Part shown: positions 7,394 through 16,153 of the stretch, in pieces
Numbering within the stretch: position 1 is the first letter of the stretch
Layout: the number at the start of each line of letters is the position of its first letter
From: Loktanella sp. M215
Lineage (GTDB): Bacteria; Pseudomonadota; Alphaproteobacteria; Rhodobacterales; Rhodobacteraceae
Direction: 5' to 3'
DNA: 64,000 bases
Assembly: GCF_021735925.1 (NCBI RefSeq)
Contig: NZ_WMEA01000008.1
Coordinates: forward strand, 69,373-133,372
Position numbers and translations under genes: made by a program
Notes under the pieces: model-generated
Told to the model about the DNA's origin: nothing
Database searches by the model: none
What the model saw: only the letters and a program-made list of their open reading frames with translations

Positions 7394-9282
7394 AGACCTC
7401 TATCGCCACAGTCTGTCTTGCGGGCGATCTGCGCGAGAAGCTTGCGGCTATTTCGGCCGCCGGATTTGATGGAATCGAGATCTTCGAGCAGGACTTCATC
7501 GCCTTCGACGGCGGCCCGCGTGAGGTCGGCGCGATGGTGCGCGACCACGGGCTGGAGATCACGTTGTTCCAGCCCTTCCGCGATTTCGAAGGCTTGCCGG
7601 AACCGCTGCGCGGCCGCGCCTTTGACCGGATGGAACGCAAGTTTGACCTGATGCAGGACCTGGGCACCGATCTGGTGCTGGTCTGCTCGTCCGTTCACCC
7701 CGAAGCGCTTGGCGGTATCGACCGCATGGCGGCTGATTTCGCTAAACTGGGCGACCGGGCTGCGGCGCGAGGTCTGCGCGTTGGGTTCGAGGCATTGGCT
7801 TGGGGGCGCCACGTCAGGGATCACCGCGACGCTTGGGAGATTGTGCGCCGGGCCGACCACAAGAGTGTCGGGCTGATCCTCGACAGCTTTCACACGCTGG
7901 CGCGCAAGATAGACCCCGATACGATCCGCAGCATTCCCGGCGACAAGATATTCTTTGTTCAACTGGCGGATGCGCCGCAGATCGAGATGGACTTGTTGTA
8001 TTGGTCGCGCCACTTCCGCAACATGCCGGGAGAGGGCGATCTGGACGTGCAGGGCTTCATGCGGGCGGTGGCAGCGACGGGCTATGACGGGCCGCTGAGC
8101 CTTGAGGTTTTCAACGACCAATTCCGCGGTGGCAGCCCCCGCACGATCGCCGTCGACGGGCACCGCTCCCTGGTGTTCCTGATGGATCAGGTGGCTCGGC
8201 ATGAGCCGGGTATCAAGCTGACCTCGCTGCCGATGCCCGACCGAATCCGCAGCGACGGCGTGGCTTTCGTCGAATTTGCTGCGAGCGAGGCCGAGGCAGC
8301 CGCACTCGCCGCGCTGCTGCGCAGCCTCGGTTTTGCCAGGGTCGGACGGCACATCACAAAAGCAGTAGAATTGTGGCAGCAGGGCGACATCCGCATCGTG
8401 ATCAATACCGAGGTCGAAGGCTTTGCTCACTCGGCCCATATCGCGCACGGTCTGAACATCTGCGACGTGGGCCTGTCGGTAGATGACGCCGATGCGACCG
8501 TGGCGAGGGCCAAGGCGCTGGGGGCCAGTACGTTTGCGCAGCCTGTCGGACCGGGAGAGCACGACATCCCGGCGATCCGCGGGGTCGGTGGCGGTATCCT
8601 GCACTTCATCGACCGCAAAAGCGCACTGTCCGACCTGTGGCAGACGGAATTCGTCGCCGTCGCCGACGATGCCGCACCCGTCGCGGCGGGTCTGACCCGG
8701 ATCGATCACATCGCTCAGACAATGAACTACGAAGAAATGCTCACGTGGTCATTGTTCTACTTGTCCCTGTTCGACGTGGAAAAGCAGCCTGTCGTGGACG
8801 TTGTGGACCCGCATGGACTGGTCCGGTCGCAGGCGATCGCGGGACCGGACGGCGCGTTGCGGCTGACGCTGAATGGCGCGGAAACGCACCGGACGTTCGC
8901 CGGGCGCTTTATCGCGGACAGCTTCGGGTCGTCCGTGCAGCATGTCGCGTTCCAGACGCAGGACATCAGGGCGGCAGCAAAGGCGCTGGCGGCGAACGGC
9001 TTCGAGGCGCTGCAAATCCCCCAGAACTACTATGACGACCTCGCGGCCCGGTTCGGACTGGGCGCAGCGGAGGTCGCAGAATTGCGCGCGCTGAACCTGC
9101 TCTATGACCGGGTCGGCGACGCCAGTTTTGTCCAGCTTTATTCCCGCCCCTTCGGCGACGGCATCTTTTTCGAGATTGTCGAGCGCCGGCACGGCTACAT
9201 CGGCTACGGCGGTCCCAACGCCCCCTACCGCGTCGCGGCGCAAGCGCGGCTGATGCGGTCGGTCGCAATGCCCCGCATCTGA
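7390..9282 (+). CDS. quiC: 3-dehydroshikimate dehydratase, two-domain QuiC type
   Basis: The enzyme converts 3-dehydroshikimate to protocatechuate, the entry to the beta-ketoadipate pathway. Its 630 residues match the long QuiC architecture. Residues 1-275 are a xylose-isomerase-like TIM barrel with candidate metal ligands E134 (GFEALAWG), D165 (LILDSFH), Q191 (FVQLAD) and E239 (SLEVFND). Residues 290-630 are two glyoxalase/HPPD-like modules (TRIDHIAQTMNYEEM; QHVAFQTQDI; FFEIVERR). The second domain resembles 4-hydroxyphenylpyruvate dioxygenase but is not expected to oxygenate. It overlaps the preceding dehydrogenase by 4 nt and is followed 26 nt later by the TRAP binding protein gene. Confidence 0.93.
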   Translation: MKTSIATVCLAGDLREKLAAISAAGFDGIEIFEQDFIAFDGGPREVGAMVRDHGLEITLFQPFRDFEGLPEPLRGRAFDRMERKFDLMQDLGTDLVLVCSSVHPEALGGIDRMAADFAKLGDRAAARGLRVGFEALAWGRHVRDHRDAWEIVRRADHKSVGLILDSFHTLARKIDPDTIRSIPGDKIFFVQLADAPQIEMDLLYWSRHFRNMPGEGDLDVQGFMRAVAATGYDGPLSLEVFNDQFRGGSPRTIAVDGHRSLVFLMDQVARHEPGIKLTSLPMPDRIRSDGVAFVEFAASEAEAAALAALLRSLGFARVGRHITKAVELWQQGDIRIVINTEVEGFAHSAHIAHGLNICDVGLSVDDADATVARAKALGASTFAQPVGPGEHDIPAIRGVGGGILHFIDRKSALSDLWQTEFVAVADDAAPVAAGLTRIDHIAQTMNYEEMLTWSLFYLSLFDVEKQPVVDVVDPHGLVRSQAIAGPDGALRLTLNGAETHRTFAGRFIADSFGSSVQHVAFQTQDIRAAAKALAANGFEALQIPQNYYDDLAARFGLGAAEVAELRALNLLYDRVGDASFVQLYSRPFGDGIFFEIVERRHGYIGYGGPNAPYRVAAQARLMRSVAMPRI

Positions 9283-9308
9283 AATTACGGATCATCAAGG
9301 AGGAGACA

Positions 9309-10298
9309 ATGATGAAAACGACACGCAGAACTACCCTCGGTCTTTTGACGGCAAGCGCCTTAGCGCTGACAGCAGGATTGCCCGCATGGGCGCAGGACAA
9401 GCCGAAGCTGCGCTTTTCGGCGGTGTTTTCCGAACAGGACATCCGCGCCGAAATGATGCAGCAGTTTCAGGCTGCCGTCGCCGACACCGCCGAGGTCGAG
9501 ATGTTCTACGGCGGTAACCTTTTCAAACAAGGCACCGAGATCATCGCGATTCAGCGCGGTAATCTTGAGATGGGCAACGTCGCCCCGCAGGACATCGCCA
9601 ACCAGATTCCGGCATTCTCGATCCTGACGTCGGCCTATCTGTTCCGCGACGCCGCCCACCTGAAGACCTTCTTCGAGAGCGACGCCGGCGCCGAGATGAA
9701 GAAGCTGGCCGAAGACCAGCTTGGCATCCACATCCTTGGGCCGACCTATTTCGGCACCCGTCAGGTCGGTCTGCGCATCGACAAGGAGATCATGACGCCA
9801 GAGGACATGAGCGGCATCAAGCTGCGGATGCCCGGCGGCGATTCCTGGCAATTCCTTGGCGAGGCGCTGGGGGCAAACCCGACGCCGATGGCCTATGCAG
9901 AGGTCTATACCGGCCTGCAGACCGGTGCCATCGACGGGCAGGATAACCCCTATCCCAACGTCGAGAACATGAAGTTCTACGAGGTGATGAACCAGATCGT
10001 GCGCACGTCGCATCTGGTCGGCTACGATCTGCTTGTGATCTCGAAGGCCGCTTATGACGCCATGACCGAAGAGCAGCGCACGGCCTTCGATACAGCCGCC
10101 GACGAGGCGATTGCCTGGAGCACTGCGCAGCATCTGACGCGTGAGGACGAGCTGGGTGCGTTCTTCGAGGAGAAGGGACTGAAGATCTCGACCCCCGACG
10201 TCGATGCCTTCCGCACGCATGCGCAGCAGATGTATCTGGACTCGGATATCTCGAAGGACTGGCCAGAGGGTATGCTGGACAAGATCAACGCGCTGTAA
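9309..10298 (+). CDS. dctP: TRAP transporter substrate-binding protein (DctP type)
   Basis: The 329-residue periplasmic protein has an N-terminal signal peptide ending near PAWAQDKP, then the DctP fold. The pattern GIKLRMPGGDSWQFLGEALGA near residue 170 and the YTGLQTGAIDGQDNPYPNV stretch hold the conserved carboxylate-binding Arg and the G-xx-DGQxNP signature. Placement between quiC and aroQ predicts uptake of quinate, shikimate or dehydroshikimate. AAGGAGGAG gives a strong ribosome site. A hairpin follows the stop, as is common after binding-protein genes. Confidence 0.93.
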   Translation: MMKTTRRTTLGLLTASALALTAGLPAWAQDKPKLRFSAVFSEQDIRAEMMQQFQAAVADTAEVEMFYGGNLFKQGTEIIAIQRGNLEMGNVAPQDIANQIPAFSILTSAYLFRDAAHLKTFFESDAGAEMKKLAEDQLGIHILGPTYFGTRQVGLRIDKEIMTPEDMSGIKLRMPGGDSWQFLGEALGANPTPMAYAEVYTGLQTGAIDGQDNPYPNVENMKFYEVMNQIVRTSHLVGYDLLVISKAAYDAMTEEQRTAFDTAADEAIAWSTAQHLTREDELGAFFEEKGLKISTPDVDAFRTHAQQMYLDSDISKDWPEGMLDKINAL

Positions 10299-10306
10299 GG
10301 TGCCGT

Positions 10307-10336
10307 GCCATGCCCGCAGCGTTTCGCGGGCATGGC
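10307..10336 (+). repeat. intercistronic stem-loop dctP-dctQ
   Basis: GCCATGCCCGC (10307-10317) pairs perfectly with 10326-10336 around an 8-nt loop. With no T-run it more likely protects the upstream dctP message than terminates transcription. Confidence 0.6.
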
Positions 10337-10359
10337 CTTTCTGAGGGGGGAGTGCGGAA

Positions 10360-10866
10360 ATGAAACGTTCGAGGAGGGTCGGCAGCTGGTTGCACCGGCG
10401 CGCCGACGATATCGCGTCGATCATGCTGGCTGTGATGTTCATCGCGTTCATCTGTCAGGTTGTGTTCCGCTACCTGCTGAACCTGCCCGTCGGCTGGGCG
10501 TCGGAACTCTCGATCGTCATGTGGCTCTGGCTGGTTTTGTGGGGTGCGGCCTTCGTGGTGCCCGAAAAGGACGAGATCCGCTTCGATATCCTCTACACCT
10601 CGGTCAGGCCTGGCGTCCGGCGGATCATGGTGATCCTGTCGTCGCTGGCCCTGCTGTTCCTTTACGGCTATTCGCTGCCCGCAACCTGGGACTTTGTGAC
10701 CTTCATGAAGGTGACCAAGACTTCTTACCTCGACATCCGGTATGACCACCTGTTCTCGATCTTCGTGGTCTTCGTCGTGGCCGTGCTGATCCGCTATGTC
10801 TACCTGCTGGTGCAGGCGATCCGGGGTCATGTGCCCGACACGATGATGGACGAGGTGGAGGAATAA
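10360..10866 (+). CDS. dctQ: TRAP transporter small permease (DctQ type)
   Basis: This 168-residue membrane protein has four predicted helices (about residues 25-50, 55-75, 90-112, 130-155), including GWASELSIVMWLWLVLWGAAFVV, the conserved core of DctQ. It partners the large DctM subunit in sodium-driven import of the ligand delivered by DctP. The SD is GAGGGGGGA. Its stop (10864-10866) overlaps the dctM start by one base, so translation is probably coupled. Confidence 0.92.
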   Translation: MKRSRRVGSWLHRRADDIASIMLAVMFIAFICQVVFRYLLNLPVGWASELSIVMWLWLVLWGAAFVVPEKDEIRFDILYTSVRPGVRRIMVILSSLALLFLYGYSLPATWDFVTFMKVTKTSYLDIRYDHLFSIFVVFVVAVLIRYVYLLVQAIRGHVPDTMMDEVEE

Positions 10867-12161
10867 TGTTCGATCCCTTCACCCTGAGTGTCATTTCCAT
10901 CGTCGCGCTGGCCCTGCTGGGGCTGCCCATCGGGCACGCGATGATTTGTTCGTCGATCCTGTATTTACTGCTGGCAGGGCAGGACATGGGCATCGCGGCG
11001 GAACAGATCCTGAACGGGCTGTTCACCAGCTACATCCTGTTGGCCGTGCCGCTGTTCATTCTTGCCGCGGAGCTGATGAACTCCGGGTCCATGACCTTGC
11101 GCCTGCTGACATTCTGCAACGCCTTTGTCGGGCGGTTCAGAGGCGGGCTGGCGCTGGTCAACGTGGTGCAGTCGGTCATCTTTGCGGGCATGTCCGGGTC
11201 CGCCATCGCGGACGCCGCAGGCACCGGCAAGATGATGCAGAAGATGATGACCGAAGGGGGCAAGTATCCACCCGCATTTGCCGCCGCACTGACCGCCAGT
11301 TCCGCCGTCATCGGCCCGATTATTCCGCCCTCGATCCCTGTCGTGGTCTATGCACTGGTCTCGGACGCGTCCATCGGGTTCCTGTTTCTTGCGGGTGTCG
11401 TGCCGGGACTGCTGATGGGGTTGGCACAGGCCGGCATCATCGTGGGCACCGCGCGCCGTCGCAATTTCCCGATCGAGGATCCGGTGCCCCTGCGCGAATT
11501 GCCCGGTGTCACCTTCCGTGCCTTGCCTGCGCTGATGATGCCGGTCGTCCTGCTGGGCGGCATCTACGGCGGAGCCACCACCCCGACGGAGGCGGCAGCC
11601 GTCGCAGCCCTTTATGCGCTGCTGGTGTCGGCGTTTCTGTACCGCAGCGTTTCATTTGCATCGCTACGGGCCTCGCTGTCCGGCTCTGCCCGCACCACCG
11701 CATCCATCGGGATGCTGATCGCCGGGGCGCTAGTCTACAATTACGTCGTCACGGTCGAAAATATCCCCGCCAGCCTCAGCACCTTCCTGGCCGGGTTCGA
11801 CATGACACCGGTGCAGTTCCTGCTGATGGTCAACGTGATCCTGCTGATCCTCGGCTGTCTGCTGGAGGGGACGACGATCCTGCTGGTGGTCGTGCCGGTG
11901 TTCATTCCGACAGCCAATGCGCTTGGGATCGACATGGTGCATTTCGGGATCGTCTGTGTCGTGAACATCATGCTGGGCCTGATCACGCCGCCCTATGGCC
12001 TTCTGCTGTTCGTGATGACCACCATTTCCGGCCAGCCACTGGGTCGCATTGTGAAGGAAGTGATGCCGTTCCTGCTGGTGCTGATCGCATCGCTGGCCCT
12101 GATCACATTGGTGCCGGGCATATCGCTCTGGCTACCGCGTCTCTTTGGCTACACAGGATGA
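10866..12161 (+). CDS. dctM: TRAP transporter large permease (DctM type)
   Basis: The 431-residue protein has about 12-13 membrane segments and full DctM length. Diagnostic stretches are GLPIGHAMI near the N-terminus, GSAIADAAGTGKMM, SSAVIGPIIPPSIP and GATTPTEAAAVAALYAL. It forms the sodium-coupled channel of the TRAP importer. Its end overlaps the aroQ start in an ATGA arrangement, tying transport to the dehydroquinase that processes quinate-derived dehydroquinate. Confidence 0.95.
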   Translation: MFDPFTLSVISIVALALLGLPIGHAMICSSILYLLLAGQDMGIAAEQILNGLFTSYILLAVPLFILAAELMNSGSMTLRLLTFCNAFVGRFRGGLALVNVVQSVIFAGMSGSAIADAAGTGKMMQKMMTEGGKYPPAFAAALTASSAVIGPIIPPSIPVVVYALVSDASIGFLFLAGVVPGLLMGLAQAGIIVGTARRRNFPIEDPVPLRELPGVTFRALPALMMPVVLLGGIYGGATTPTEAAAVAALYALLVSAFLYRSVSFASLRASLSGSARTTASIGMLIAGALVYNYVVTVENIPASLSTFLAGFDMTPVQFLLMVNVILLILGCLLEGTTILLVVVPVFIPTANALGIDMVHFGIVCVVNIMLGLITPPYGLLLFVMTTISGQPLGRIVKEVMPFLLVLIASLALITLVPGISLWLPRLFGYTG

Positions 12162-12604
12162 CTGTCATGCGACCGATCTATGTCCTGAATGGACCGAACC
12201 TGAATCGACTCGGCCAGCGAGAGCCCGAGATCTATGGCCATACGACACTGGCCGAGGTCGAGGCGATCTGCCGCGAAGCCGCTGGCGACTGGCCGCTGGC
12301 GTTCTGGCAAAGCAATTCGGAATCCGAGCTGATCGGCTGGATTCACGAGGCGACTGACAATGGCGCGGGAATGATCATCAACCCCGCCGCCTTTACCTTC
12401 TATTCCATGGCGATCATGGATGCGCTCAAGATGTTTCCCGGTCCGCTGATCGAATTTCACATCTCGAACATCCACAAACGTGAAGAGATGTACCATCATT
12501 CGCTGGTGTCCGGGGTCGCTACCGCCGTCATGGCGGGGCTGGGGGCGCCGGGGTATCGCGCCGCCGTGCAGGAGCTGATTCGGCTGATTGAGGAAAAGAC
12601 TTGA
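12158..12604 (+). CDS. aroQ: type II 3-dehydroquinate dehydratase
   Basis: The 148-residue protein converts 3-dehydroquinate to 3-dehydroshikimate. Type II hallmarks are VLNGPNLNRLGQREPEIYG with the catalytic Arg/Tyr region, FWQSNSESELIGWIHEA, GMIINPAAFTFYS with the conserved Asn, and EFHISNIHKREEMYHHS with the catalytic His region. Normal family sequence around the third motif usually has NPGAxTHTS. The variant PAAFTFYS is notable and may reflect specialisation for the catabolic flow. The gene closes the operon, so the set covers quinate or shikimate to protocatechuate. Confidence 0.92.
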   Translation: MTVMRPIYVLNGPNLNRLGQREPEIYGHTTLAEVEAICREAAGDWPLAFWQSNSESELIGWIHEATDNGAGMIINPAAFTFYSMAIMDALKMFPGPLIEFHISNIHKREEMYHHSLVSGVATAVMAGLGAPGYRAAVQELIRLIEEKT

Positions 12605-13004
12605 GGGGCAGCCTCAGCAGGCATGAAGCTCCCGCAACCGGCGCCGCCGTGGAAGCCGTTTCAAAGAAGGCGATCGAAGACCCGCTTGGGTACGATCGTA
12701 GAGCTTTCCTCACGCCAATGTACATGTGGCGAGCGCGCGTTTGCTGCCGTTCAAGGAAGGTTTCAGCGCAGTAGTGCCAGTCATGGAGGCGACTGACATC
12801 CCCAGCGGATGTGATCGCGCTGAATCAACGGCTCGACCTCAAGTACGACAAAGGACAACTGCGCACTTTTGTTCTGAAAAGTTGGGTTTTATGGACAGTA
12901 TCTTGTAATATGCAGTGCGGCGGCCCATTCCGCCGGATTGACAGCGCGCAAGTCAGCCTTAGGAATTCTCAGTGTTGCAATTTCAATTTCGCGAGTCACA
13001 TGCT
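12605..13004. other. intergenic stretch with TGGACA-type site, no gene recognised
   Basis: Open frames up to about 130 codons have no recognisable relatives. The only structured element seen is the repeat at 12886-12915. It separates two convergently ending transcription units and may mark an old insertion boundary. Confidence 0.5.
12886..12915 (+). repeat. TGGACA-type repeat B, matches array A
   Basis: Thirty bases starting GTTTTATGGACAG match the 4966 site with a few differences and one gap. Both sites are in the same orientation and bracket the quinate/shikimate region. Confidence 0.45.
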
Positions 13005-14063
13005 TCACGGTACGATAACCACCTTTCCGAATAAGCCGCGCGCCTCGGATTTCTCCATCGCCGCCGCCACCTCGATAAGCGGGAAGGTCGCCGCGATCAT
13101 CGGCTTGATTGCACCTGTCGCGAGCTGCTCCATCACCTTCGCCATATCCTCGCGGCGGCGCTGCCTCGCTACCGCCTTGCCGGTCAGCATGCCTTGCCAG
13201 AAATCGTAGAACATCGCGCGCCTGCCGTTAGGCAACGCTGACCAGAGCGAGAGTGTCGCAAGCAGCCCGAGGAACCGCGGCAACATCGCCGTCTTCTTGT
13301 CGAGGTCCGCCGCAATGCCATAGACGACGAGGATGCCACCCTGGTCGAGCAGCCCAAAGCTCTGCCTGACGCTGCTTGGGCCCAGATGATCAAACACCGC
13401 ATCAACACCGCACGGCGACAGGGCGCGCACGCGCGCCGCGACGTCCGGGTCGGCGTAGTCGATCGGTTCGACACCAAATGCCTTGAGCGCCGCATGATGG
13501 CGCGGCGACGCCGTGCCGATCACCCTCATGCCATCAGCAATGGCGAGCTGCGCGAGGATGGTGCCGACACCACTTGACGCGCCAAGCACCAGGGTCGTCT
13601 GACCTGGCTTGGCCTGCGCCTTGCGATAGAGCATCTGCCAGGCGGTGACGCCATTGACGATCACTGTCTCCGCATCGGCCGCTGCGACGCCCCCCGGCAC
13701 CGGCACGATCTCGTCTGCTGACACCAGCACATGGGTCGCCCAGCCGCCGGTCTTCAGAGCCGCCGCAACGCGCCGCCCGATCATCGACGGATCACCGCCT
13801 GGACCAACCTCGAGAACTTTGCCGACCACATCGTAGCCCGGCACGAATGGAAACTTCGGCTGCATTGGGTAGCGCCCGCGCCGCATCGCTTTTTCGGCGA
13901 ACGACACACCGCTCGCCTCCATGTGCAAGAGCACCTGATTGGCGCCGGGAACAGGTATGCCGACCTGGCGGACCTGCAGTCCGGACGGCGCGACAACTCC
14001 GGGGAGGACGATCTGGGTGGTCATCCGCGTTGCATCGATATCGGTTAGGTTCTTGCAGCGCAT
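13005..14063 (-). CDS. zinc-independent MDR-family oxidoreductase (quinone reductase-like)
   Basis: The 352-residue medium-chain dehydrogenase/reductase has the GroES-like N-terminal domain (ASGVSFAEKAMRRGRYP; PFVPGYDVVGKVLEVGPGG) and a Rossmann domain with LGASSGVGTILAQLA near residue 160. The structural and catalytic zinc cysteines of alcohol dehydrogenases are absent, pointing to NADPH-dependent quinone or enone reduction. The start at 14063 has a GAAGGAT ribosome site. MTTQIVL at 14024 is an alternative. It lies 76 bp downstream of the alpha/beta hydrolase gene on the same strand and may be co-transcribed with it under the divergent LysR regulator. Confidence 0.85.
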   Translation of the reverse strand: MRCKNLTDIDATRMTTQIVLPGVVAPSGLQVRQVGIPVPGANQVLLHMEASGVSFAEKAMRRGRYPMQPKFPFVPGYDVVGKVLEVGPGGDPSMIGRRVAAALKTGGWATHVLVSADEIVPVPGGVAAADAETVIVNGVTAWQMLYRKAQAKPGQTTLVLGASSGVGTILAQLAIADGMRVIGTASPRHHAALKAFGVEPIDYADPDVAARVRALSPCGVDAVFDHLGPSSVRQSFGLLDQGGILVVYGIAADLDKKTAMLPRFLGLLATLSLWSALPNGRRAMFYDFWQGMLTGKAVARQRRREDMAKVMEQLATGAIKPMIAATFPLIEVAAAMEKSEARGLFGKVVIVP

Positions 14064-14139
14064 GGTTTAAATCCTTCAAGGTTTTCGTTAGCGCCGCCGC
14101 TCTCGCTGAGCGGCGGTCTGGATCAGAGGCGATGTCGCT

Positions 14140-14994
14140 TCAGGCGACGGCGCGCAGGCGGTCATTGGCGCCGTTGCTTTTCAGATCGTCCAGAAAGGAC
14201 AGGAGCTTTGGTGCGACCATCTCGGGCATTTCGGTGTGCGGATAGTGTCCGGCACCGTCGACAATAATGGTCTGTGCCCCCAGCAGGCCGGCCAGCGTCC
14301 GCGCTTCCTCGACCGCATCGCCAAAGTCCGGGTCCTTGGTACCCATGACGATCAATGCGGGAACGGTCGTCTTGGCGAGAATGGCGGCGGTATCGGCCTT
14401 GGAGAGGGAGAGCATCGCCTTCAGGGCGTCCATGCGTCCGGGCTCGCGCAGGTTCTGGGTGATCGCGGCCTTCACGGCGGCATGGTCGGCGGGCTTGACG
14501 GTCGGGAACAGGGTGTTCCAGTACATGGTCCAGAACGCGACCATCCAAGGGCCGGCAAAGCCGATCTTGAGAGACAGCTTCTGGATGAAGGAGGCTTCGA
14601 GATCGCGGACGATCGGCCCCAACAGCACGACGCCGTTGACGTTCTCCGCTGAATCCTGTGCGGCCCAGAGGGCTGATCCTGCGGCGAAGGAGTTGCCCAT
14701 GATGGTGGCCGGTCCGACACCGAGGTGCTTGAGAACGGCCACTGCGTCCCGCCCTACAGCGCGGGCAGAATAATCGCTCCACGTAGCGGAGGTTTCTCCG
14801 AAACCGCGGGCATCCATGGTGATGACGCGGTAACCGGCCTGCTGCAGAACCGGGCGGATCATCCGGTATTCCGAACGAAGATCGCCCATGCCGGGAATGG
14901 CGAGAATGGCGGGGCCGTTGCCACCGGTATCTTCGAACGCGACACGGCCGCCTTCGGTGGTGATGAATTGCGTCTGGCTGCTGGTATTGGTCAT
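14140..14994 (-). CDS. alpha/beta hydrolase
   Basis: The 284-residue protein has the canonical alpha/beta-hydrolase order: an oxyanion region in AILAIPGMGDLRSEYR, nucleophile Ser in IMGNSFAAGSA (about residue 100), acid in VMGTKDPDFGD, and His in DGAGHYPHTEMPE near the C-terminus. No signal peptide is present, so it is cytoplasmic. Substrate is not deducible. It is divergent from the LysR gene at 15117, the usual layout for a regulator and its target. Confidence 0.85.
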   Translation of the reverse strand: MTNTSSQTQFITTEGGRVAFEDTGGNGPAILAIPGMGDLRSEYRMIRPVLQQAGYRVITMDARGFGETSATWSDYSARAVGRDAVAVLKHLGVGPATIMGNSFAAGSALWAAQDSAENVNGVVLLGPIVRDLEASFIQKLSLKIGFAGPWMVAFWTMYWNTLFPTVKPADHAAVKAAITQNLREPGRMDALKAMLSLSKADTAAILAKTTVPALIVMGTKDPDFGDAVEEARTLAGLLGAQTIIVDGAGHYPHTEMPEMVAPKLLSFLDDLKSNGANDRLRAVA

Positions 14995-15116
14995 GGTCGG
15001 TTTCTCCTAGTTTGTAGACCGCTGGGCGGGGCCGCGATCTTGTGGTTGACCTCACCAAGGTAACTGCCGTATTTTTGAATAGTAATCGGCCAATTAACGA
15101 TAAGGTCATTCCGGAA

Positions 15117-16001
15117 ATGAATAGTCTCGACTGGGCGCTGCTCCGTTCGTTCCTCGCCGTCGTCGAGGGCGGCTCGCTTTCGACCGCGGCCAGGAACATC
15201 GGCTCCACCCAGCCGACGCTGAGCCGGCACATCCGCGAGTTGGAGACGGCACTCGGGGTGATACTCTTCACCCGATCGGCGCAAGGACTGGACCCGACAC
15301 AGGCGGCACTCGGCCTCATCGAAGACGCCCGCGCCATGGGCGCGGCTGCCGAGGCCCTGAACCTGAAGGCGCAGGGTCGGTCGCAGCAGTTGCAGGGCAC
15401 AGTGCGGATCACCGCGTCGGTGATCGCCGCCAATCTGATACTGCCGCCGATGCTCGCGGCGCTGCGGCAGGCCGAACCGAGCATACAGATCGAGATCGTC
15501 GCCTCAGACGCAAACCAGAATCTTCTGCGGCGTGACGCCGATATCGCCATCCGGATGGCCAAACCGACGCAGAACGCGCTGATCGCCCGCAAGCTTGGTG
15601 ACACACCGCTTGGCCTGTTTGCGACGCGTGGCTACTTTGATCTGCACGGCCGGATCACGTCGAAGGACGATCTGCGATACCACGACCTGATTGGCCTCGA
15701 TCGCAATGATTTTTTGGTGAGGGCCTTTTCGGCCTATGGCATCGCTCTGACGCGCGAAGAGTTCGCGATCCGGACCGACGACGTCATGATGAATTGGAAT
15801 CTGCTGCTTGCCGGTGCTGGCATCGGCGTTGGTCAGCTCGTCCTCGCCAGGCGCAACGACCAACTTGAGCAGGTAGACTGCATCACGCTGAGTGCGTTGC
15901 CCGTGTGGCTGGTGATGAGCGAGGATGTCCGCAGCAATGCCCGTATCCGCCGTGTTGCCGATTTTCTATCGGCCGAGATCAGTGATCTGCTAAGCAGATA
16001 G
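15117..16001 (+). CDS. LysR-family regulator
   Basis: The 294-residue protein begins MNSLDWALLRSFLAVVEGG with a winged helix-turn-helix over residues 5-62 (SLSTAARNIGSTQPTLSRHIRELETALGVILFTRSAQG). The C-terminal periplasmic-binding-like effector domain follows, with DADIAIRMAKPTQ at the usual position. The ATG at 15117 is chosen because the domain begins there. The frame extends 25 codons upstream without homology. It probably controls the divergent hydrolase and MDR genes. The intergenic region holds TGACCTCACCAAGGT, a possible dyad. Confidence 0.87.
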   Translation: MNSLDWALLRSFLAVVEGGSLSTAARNIGSTQPTLSRHIRELETALGVILFTRSAQGLDPTQAALGLIEDARAMGAAAEALNLKAQGRSQQLQGTVRITASVIAANLILPPMLAALRQAEPSIQIEIVASDANQNLLRRDADIAIRMAKPTQNALIARKLGDTPLGLFATRGYFDLHGRITSKDDLRYHDLIGLDRNDFLVRAFSAYGIALTREEFAIRTDDVMMNWNLLLAGAGIGVGQLVLARRNDQLEQVDCITLSALPVWLVMSEDVRSNARIRRVADFLSAEISDLLSR

Positions 16002-16153
16002 CCCACGGTCGTCGCACTATAATTGCGTATGATAGAACGGGCACACCGCGTAACACGTCCAGATATTCAACCAATGGCGAGGGCAGTGCCTCGCCAAGCA
16101 ACAGCCTGACACAGTCGGAGACGGGCTTGATTGAAACTGTATGCGCGATCACC

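Noticed and set aside
7294..8709. 471-codon minus-strand open frame
   Set aside because: Shadow of quiC and the shikimate dehydrogenase gene; no domain resemblance.
9360..10451. 363-codon minus-strand open frame
   Set aside because: Antisense to dctP, which has a signal peptide, SD and full family match.
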